From the NCBI GenBank assembly GCA_005880755.1, contig VBGV01000119.1, forward strand, positions 1-10,995: 10,995 bases of DNA, written 5' to 3'. This document shows, in pieces, positions 6,728 to 10,995 of this stretch. Each line of letters begins with the position of its first letter. Position 1 is the stretch's first letter. Under the pieces are notes generated by a model, which saw nothing but the letters and a program-made list of their open reading frames with translations, was not told where the DNA came from and ran no database searches. Source of the stretch: Chloroflexota bacterium (GTDB taxonomy: Bacteria > Chloroflexota > Dormibacteria > Dormibacterales > Dormibacteraceae). The position numbers and the translations under genes are program-made.

Positions 6728-7629
6728 TCGCGCCGGGCACCGCGCAAGGCGTACTGACCGGGCGCGAGCGTGCCGCGACGCAGGTCGGCCTCCGGCTCAA
6801 CTTGGGGCAGCGCGCCAAACAGCTGCTGTACGACGCCACGGGCGTCGCCGTCGCGGTGGTGATGCTGTTCCCGATCTACTGGATGGTCGTCACGGCGTTC
6901 AAGCCGGGCCGCGACATCCTCAGCCTGACGCCGAAATGGATCCCGGCGCCGTTCACGTTGGAGAACTTCCACGACGCGATTACCCGTCCCTACTTCCTGG
7001 ACGACGTCAAGAACAGCCTGATCGTTGTTGGCGTAATGCTCGTTCTCGGGCTGACGACCGCGTTCCTCGCGGCGGTCGGAACTGCTCGATTCGGCTTCAA
7101 GGGCCGAACCGCGTTCCTTGTGATGATCATCGGCGTGCAGATGGTGCCCCTGAACGCGCTCATCATCCCGCTGTACCTCATGCTCGATCGCGCAGGCCAG
7201 GTCGATGCGCTGCCCGGGGTGATTGCGATCTACCTCGCGGTCGTGCTTCCTTTCATGATCTGGACGCTGCGCGGCTTCGTCGCCAACATCCCGGTCGAGC
7301 TCGAAGAATCGGCGATGATCGACGGCTGCAGCAGGGTCGGCTCCTTTTTCCGCATTACGTTCCCACTCGTGGGTCCCGGTCTCGTGGCGACCGCGATCTT
7401 CGGGTTCATCCAGGCCTGGAACGAGTACATCGTCGCCTACGTCCTGCTCTCCAGCCCTAACAATCAGACGCTCACGATCTGGCTGGCTTCGTTCACGACC
7501 AACCACGGTCCGCAGTGGGGGCCGCTCATGGCCGGCGCGACGCTGACCGGGGTTCCGGTGGTGGCCTTTTTCCTTGTCCTCCAGCGCTACCTGGCTGGCG
7601 GGCTCACCGCCGGAGCCGTGAAGGGATGA
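6724..7629 (+). CDS. CUT1-type sugar ABC transporter permease (MalG/DasC-like)
   Basis: This is a 301-residue membrane protein, the second permease of the importer. A first helix at about residues 38-58 ends in the typical FPIYWMVVTAFKPGRDI. The NFHDAITRPYFLDDVKNSLIVV segment is normal for MalG-type subunits. The EAA loop, ELEESAMIDGCSRVGSFFRI, is at about 192-211, with Asp-Gly at 200-201. The conserved WNEYIVAYVLLSS follows near 232-244. The ATG at 6724 overlaps the MalF-like stop, and its own stop overlaps the GH3 start, so three genes are chained by ATGA junctions. No ATPase gene accompanies the permeases, as in Streptomyces dasABC, where a shared MsiK-type ATPase is encoded elsewhere. Confidence 0.93.
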   Translation: MIAPGTAQGVLTGRERAATQVGLRLNLGQRAKQLLYDATGVAVAVVMLFPIYWMVVTAFKPGRDILSLTPKWIPAPFTLENFHDAITRPYFLDDVKNSLIVVGVMLVLGLTTAFLAAVGTARFGFKGRTAFLVMIIGVQMVPLNALIIPLYLMLDRAGQVDALPGVIAIYLAVVLPFMIWTLRGFVANIPVELEESAMIDGCSRVGSFFRITFPLVGPGLVATAIFGFIQAWNEYIVAYVLLSSPNNQTLTIWLASFTTNHGPQWGPLMAGATLTGVPVVAFFLVLQRYLAGGLTAGAVKG

Positions 7630-9032
7630 CTCCGATCGAAAGGCTGGCGTTGCGCTGTCTCTGGCCGGGTTTCACAGGCACCTCGGCTCCCGACTGGGTC
7701 CGTCGTCGCGCCGCGTCCGGCTTGGGTGGGGTCGTCCTCTACGGCCGCAACGTGCAGGACCTGGCGCAGCTGACGGCCCTGAACGCCGCGCTGCACGCCG
7801 AGCGTCCCGGACTCCTGGTGGCGATCGACGAGGAGGGCGGCGACGTCACGCGCCTGGAGGCGAGGACGGGAAGCTCCTACCCGGGCAACCTCGCCCTTGG
7901 CGCCGCCGGTGATCCGTCCCTCACCAGCGACGTTGCGGGCGCCATCGGCACCGAGTTGGCCGAGGTGGGAATCGACATCGACCTCGCCCCGGTGGTCGAC
8001 GTGAACACCAACCCGCAGAACCCTGTCATCGGCGTGCGCTCCTTCGGCTCGGACGCGGCGGCCGTGGCCGTGCACTCCGAGGCGTGGATCACCGGGCTGC
8101 AGGGCGCCGGCGTCGCGGCGTGCGCCAAGCATTTTCCAGGCCACGGCGACACCTCGGTCGACTCCCACCTCGGGCTGCCGGTGGTGGAAGAGGACCCACA
8201 CGTGCGCGCCCTCGAACCGTTCCGCGCGGCGATCGGATGCGGCGTGCAGGCGATCATGAGCGCGCACATCGTCGCGCCCGCCATCGATGTCCTTCCCGCG
8301 ACCATCAGCCGGCGGGTCATGACCGGGCTGCTGCGGGATGAGCTCGGCTTCAGGGGCCTCGCCGTCAGCGACGCGCTCGAGATGCGCGGTGTGAGCGATG
8401 GCCGCGATGTCGCCGACGCCGCGGTCCGCGCCCTGGTCGCGGGATGCGATGCGCTTTGCATCGGCGGCCACCTCGCGGGTGAAGAGGTCGTGGACGAGAT
8501 CGTCCGCGCCGTCGTCGCCGCGGTGGAGGAGGGACGCATTTCCGAGCAGCGCCTACATGAGGCAGCCTCCCGCGTCGATGCCCTGGCTGCCTGGCGCCAG
8601 GGGCGCGGAAGCCGCACGCATGTCTCGAACGAGGTCGGCATCGTCGCCGCTCGTCGAGCCGTCCGGAGCGAGGGGCCGGTGCGCGTCGGAAACGAGGCCG
8701 TGGTGGTCCGGTTGGAAGGGCCCCGCTCCATCGCGGCGGGCGACGTGCCCTGGGGCGTGGCGGCATCGCTGGCGGCCCGTGGCGTCAAGGTCACCGCGGC
8801 GCAAGACCTCGACGCGCCGGCGGGGACGAGCCTCGTCCTGGTCGTGCGCGATCTGCACCGCCTGCCCGAGCAGCGCCAGGTGATCGAGGGGCTGCTGGCC
8901 CGCCGGCCTGACGCGATCCTGGTCGAGATGGGAGTGCCGGCCTGCCGGCCTCCGGGAGCGCACTCGTACATTGCGACCAACGGGTCGGCGCGCGTGTGCG
9001 CAGAGGCGGCCGCCGAGCTGATGACTAGATGA
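7626..9032 (+). CDS. nagZ: GH3 beta-N-acetylglucosaminidase, NagZ-like, cytoplasmic
   Basis: The 468-residue protein carries the GH3 catalytic barrel in about residues 1-340. The NagZ signature KHFPGHGDTSVDSH is at 168-181, with the Asp179-His181 dyad that marks the GlcNAc-specific branch. The nucleophile region GLAVSDALEM places the catalytic Asp at 249. LVAIDEEGGDVTRL (64-77) is the conserved substrate-binding strand. A smaller alpha/beta domain of about 120 residues follows, as in the longer NagZ proteins of Gram-positives. There is no signal peptide, so it should act in the cytoplasm on imported GlcNAc-containing disaccharides or oligomers. The ATG overlaps the permease stop. Some Asp-His GH3 enzymes act as phosphorylases releasing GlcNAc-1-phosphate, and the sequence alone does not exclude this. 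Confidence 0.92.
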   Translation: MTPIERLALRCLWPGFTGTSAPDWVRRRAASGLGGVVLYGRNVQDLAQLTALNAALHAERPGLLVAIDEEGGDVTRLEARTGSSYPGNLALGAAGDPSLTSDVAGAIGTELAEVGIDIDLAPVVDVNTNPQNPVIGVRSFGSDAAAVAVHSEAWITGLQGAGVAACAKHFPGHGDTSVDSHLGLPVVEEDPHVRALEPFRAAIGCGVQAIMSAHIVAPAIDVLPATISRRVMTGLLRDELGFRGLAVSDALEMRGVSDGRDVADAAVRALVAGCDALCIGGHLAGEEVVDEIVRAVVAAVEEGRISEQRLHEAASRVDALAAWRQGRGSRTHVSNEVGIVAARRAVRSEGPVRVGNEAVVVRLEGPRSIAAGDVPWGVAASLAARGVKVTAAQDLDAPAGTSLVLVVRDLHRLPEQRQVIEGLLARRPDAILVEMGVPACRPPGAHSYIATNGSARVCAEAAAELMTR

Positions 9033-9064
9033 CAGCCCCACCACGGCCAGCGGAGCTTCGGCGC

Positions 9065-9166
9065 CCAGGCACCCCATCTGCGTCGTTGCCTCCTGCGCTC
9101 CTCGCTCACGCATCTACGATGCGCTCGCTGCGGTGCTCGTCGGCGCCTAGCATCTGGGGCACCTGG
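9065..9166. repeat. Structured repeat-like element in the nagZ-murQ junction
   Basis: This 102-bp block lies in the only long gap (9033-9207) of the operon. Its ends form imperfect inverted repeats: CCAGGCACCCCATCTGC (9065-9081) against the reverse complement of 9150-9166, CCAGGTGCCCCAGATGC, 13 of 17 matching. CATCTG and GGCACC also recur in direct orientation at the two ends. In the centre CGCATC-TAC-GATGCG (9109-9123) is a perfect hairpin flanked by direct copies of CTCGCT. The layout is that of a small palindromic interspersed repeat or MITE-like element, and it resembles dispersed repeats I recall from other high-GC genomes. I cannot confirm copy number, and no target-site duplication is visible. 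Confidence 0.55.
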
Positions 9167-9207
9167 ATCACCGAATCTCTCGCCGTCCGCGGCGGGTCTG
9201 TCATCAA

Positions 9208-10068
9208 ATGAGCGAGAACCTCCACCCGCGAGCCGACGAGCTCGACGACCTATCGGCATTTGAGTTCGTCGCGCTGATGCACGCCGAAGACGTCGGCGCC
9301 GTCAACGCCATCGCGGCGGTGCTCGACGAGGTGGCGCGCGCCGTCGAGGCGGTCGCGGAACGCGTCGGTTCGGGTGGGCGGCTCCACTATTTCGGCGCCG
9401 GGACGAGCGGTTTGATCGCGGCCCTCGACGCGGCCGAGTGCCCGGCGACGTTCGGTGTTGCCGGTGATCGCGTTCGCGCTCACTCAGTCGAGGATGCGCA
9501 GGAGGACGATCGCGCCTTGGGCCTTGATACGGCCCACCGCGCTGGACTCGGGCCTAGAGACGTCGCGGTTGGGATCAGCGCCAGCGGACGGACGGCCTTC
9601 GTCCTCGGTGCCCTCGAGCGCGCCGCCGTTGACCGCGCCCTGCGGATCGCGATCACATGCAAACCAGGTTCTCCGCTCGGGCGGGCGGCGGACATCGCGA
9701 TCGAGGTCGACAAAGGTCCCGAGGTGATCGCAGGTTCGACGCGCCTGAAGGCGGGCACGATCCAGAAGGTGATCCTGAACATGCTGAGCACCGCGGTTTT
9801 CACGCGCCTGGCCCACACCCACCGCGGCAGGATGGTCGGCGTCGTCGCATCCAACGAAAAGCAGCGCGGACGGGCAGCGGGCGTGGTCGCCGACCTGGGC
9901 GGCGCGTCGCATGAGGAGGCGGTGAGCGCGCTCGAGGCCGCAGGCGGAAACGTGAAGGTCGCCATCGTCATGCTCCGCCGCGGCCTGAACGCGGATGAGG
10001 CGCGCACGCGGTTGGAGGCGGGGGGCGGCGATCTCAAGGTCGTCCTGGAAGAGGTGCGCCGGCCTTGA
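9208..10068 (+). CDS. murQ: N-acetylmuramic acid 6-phosphate etherase (MurQ), shortened form
   Basis: This 286-residue SIS-fold protein matches MurQ throughout. It has LSAFEFVALMHAEDVGAVNAI near the start, the phosphosugar loop GRLHYFGAGTSG (57-68) and DAAECPATFG (74-83) with the likely catalytic Glu77. VAVGISASGRTAFVLGALE follows, then PEVIAGSTRLKAGTIQKVIL, NEKQRGRAA and a C-terminal pair of UBA-like helices (LEAAGGNVKVAI, LEAGGGDLKVVL). MurQ cleaves the lactyl ether of MurNAc-6-phosphate to GlcNAc-6-phosphate and D-lactate in the cytoplasm. Two features are odd. The usual Arg after GAGTSG is Leu, and about 10 residues that normally hold an IAGG segment are missing between TFGV and SVEDAQEDD; the second catalytic Glu is probably Glu95 or Glu99. 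No strong ribosome-binding site precedes the ATG. The stop overlaps the nagA start. Confidence 0.9.
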   Translation: MSENLHPRADELDDLSAFEFVALMHAEDVGAVNAIAAVLDEVARAVEAVAERVGSGGRLHYFGAGTSGLIAALDAAECPATFGVAGDRVRAHSVEDAQEDDRALGLDTAHRAGLGPRDVAVGISASGRTAFVLGALERAAVDRALRIAITCKPGSPLGRAADIAIEVDKGPEVIAGSTRLKAGTIQKVILNMLSTAVFTRLAHTHRGRMVGVVASNEKQRGRAAGVVADLGGASHEEAVSALEAAGGNVKVAIVMLRRGLNADEARTRLEAGGGDLKVVLEEVRRP

Positions 10069-10995
10069 GGATCGTTTTGCGCGGCCGGATCCACGGCGCG
10101 GGCGACGCCGACGCCGTGCTGGTCGACGGGGACACGATCGCCTGGGTCGGACGGGGCAAGCCTCCTCACCGGCCGGATGAAGAGGTGGTGGCCCTACCCG
10201 GCGAGATCATCGCGCCCGGATTCATCGACCTCCAGGTCAACGGGTTCGCCGGCCAGGACGCGGCCTCTGGAGCCGGCGCGATCGCTTTCCTCTCCGAAGC
10301 GCTGCCGGCCACCGGTGTCACCGCGTTCCTGCCCACCATCATCTCCGCGCCGGTCGAGGTCGGGGCGGCGTTTGCCGCCGCGGTCGGCGCGGCGGCGGAG
10401 GCCCAGGGAGCCCGGGTGCTGGGCGCGCACATCGAGGGGCCGTTTCTCAACCCGTCGTTCAAAGGCGCCCACCCGCTGACCAACCTGGCTGAGCCAACTC
10501 CTGAAAACGTGGAAGTCATCGAGGCCGCCAGGCCGCGTCTTGTCACCCTGGCGCCTGAGCTGCCGGGGGCCCTGGCAGCCATCGAGCGCATGCGCCGATC
10601 CGGGATCGTCGTCGCCGCAGGCCACACGGGCGCGGATTTCGAGCAGGGCCGTAAAGCGGTCGAGGCAGGAGTCCGCTTCGGGACGCATATCTACAACGCC
10701 ATGACCCCGGTCCATCACAGGCGGCCTGGCATCGCGCTAGCGCTGCTCCTGGACCGGCGAGTCACCGTGGGCGTGATCGCGGACGGTGAGCACGTGCATC
10801 CGTCGGTCTGCGAGCAGCTGTTTCGCGTCAAAGGCGCCTCGCGCATCGCGCTCACCACCGACCAGACATCCGCCGCCGGGTCGGCGCCGGGGACCTACGC
10901 CCTTTCTGGGCGGGCGGTGGTCAGCGACGGCCGGGTCGTCCGCCTGGAGGACGGAACGCTGGCGGGGAGCGCGGCCACCATGCCGGACCTCGTGC
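10065..10995 (+). CDS. nagA: N-acetylglucosamine-6-phosphate deacetylase (NagA), 3' end outside the window
   Basis: The first 310 residues of an amidohydrolase are present. It hydrolyses GlcNAc-6-phosphate to glucosamine-6-phosphate and acetate, the step after NagZ/kinase and MurQ. The metal-site region APGFIDLQVNG carries Gln57 and Asn59 in place of the His-x-His of other amidohydrolases, as in E. coli NagA. Metal ligands are expected at Glu124 (AHIEGPF), His187 (AGHTGA) and His208 (THIYNAM). His243 (IADGEHVHP) contacts substrate and Asp266 (TTDQTSAAG) is the catalytic acid/base. LAGSAATM near the edge is the family's late loop. The start is a TTG at 10065 overlapping the murQ stop (TTGA), with GGAAGAGG about 10 nt upstream. 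The C-terminal quarter is cut off by the window edge. Confidence 0.93.
   Translation, partial: MRIVLRGRIHGAGDADAVLVDGDTIAWVGRGKPPHRPDEEVVALPGEIIAPGFIDLQVNGFAGQDAASGAGAIAFLSEALPATGVTAFLPTIISAPVEVGAAFAAAVGAAAEAQGARVLGAHIEGPFLNPSFKGAHPLTNLAEPTPENVEVIEAARPRLVTLAPELPGALAAIERMRRSGIVVAAGHTGADFEQGRKAVEAGVRFGTHIYNAMTPVHHRRPGIALALLLDRRVTVGVIADGEHVHPSVCEQLFRVKGASRIALTTDQTSAAGSAPGTYALSGRAVVSDGRVVRLEDGTLAGSAATMPDLV

Noticed and set aside
9029..9211. 60-codon frame between nagZ and murQ as a real gene
   Set aside because: Most of its translation comes from the palindromic repeat-like element and has no recognisable motif. The ATGA overlaps at both ends are noted as a possible coupling device, but protein function is not supported.
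7877..9259. 460-codon open frame on the minus strand opposite nagZ
   Set aside because: Its translation is Arg/Ser/Ala/Thr-rich low-complexity without any recognisable motif, and it lies antisense to a gene with clear catalytic motifs. It is a high-GC codon-bias shadow.
1..10995. CRISPR arrays, tRNA/rRNA genes, transposases, phage genes
   Set aside because: No regularly spaced repeats, no tRNA-like cloverleaf, and no transposase, integrase or phage-protein motifs were recognised on either strand.

Overview
The window is a high-GC chromosomal segment (roughly two-thirds G+C by eye) with tightly packed genes and many 1-4 bp start/stop overlaps. A protein with a W-rich N-terminal tag, a bacterial PH-domain protein and a 'CCxPKGY' methyltransferase suggest a high-GC soil bacterium of the Actinomycetota or Chloroflexota/Dormibacterota kind. 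That placement is an impression from protein style, not a phylogenetic result.

Positions 1-3434 form a loosely related block of envelope and housekeeping genes. On the minus strand a CorA-type divalent cation channel (421-1437) is followed 2 bp later by a class I methyltransferase that runs off the left edge. A small membrane protein (1445-1978, plus) diverges from corA with only 7 bp between the start codons. A LysE/RhtB exporter (1965-2585, minus) is preceded by, and overlaps by 1 bp, a PH-domain membrane protein (2585-3136, minus). Upstream of that lies a GlsB/YeaQ-type small membrane protein (3174-3434, minus).

Positions 3435-3640 are a divergent regulatory region. It holds an 18-bp perfect operator closely resembling the DasR/NagR 'dre' site, a second degenerate copy 55 bp downstream, and a plausible sigma-70-type promoter whose -35 hexamer lies inside the first operator.

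From 3641 to the right edge runs one plus-strand operon for uptake and breakdown of N-acetylated amino sugars (GlcNAc/MurNAc, from peptidoglycan or chitin). Its order is GntR/HutC regulator, sugar-binding lipoprotein, two CUT1-type permeases, GH3 beta-N-acetylglucosaminidase (nagZ-like), MurNAc-6-phosphate etherase (murQ) and GlcNAc-6-phosphate deacetylase (nagA, cut by the window edge). Most junctions are ATGA or TTGA overlaps. The importer would bring in amino-sugar oligomers or disaccharides, the GH3 enzyme would split them in the cytoplasm, and after phosphorylation by a kinase not in this window MurQ and NagA would funnel products to glucosamine-6-phosphate. No ABC ATPase or sugar kinase is in the window. 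The nagZ-murQ junction is the exception to tight packing: it is interrupted by about 175 bp carrying a structured, repeat-like element.
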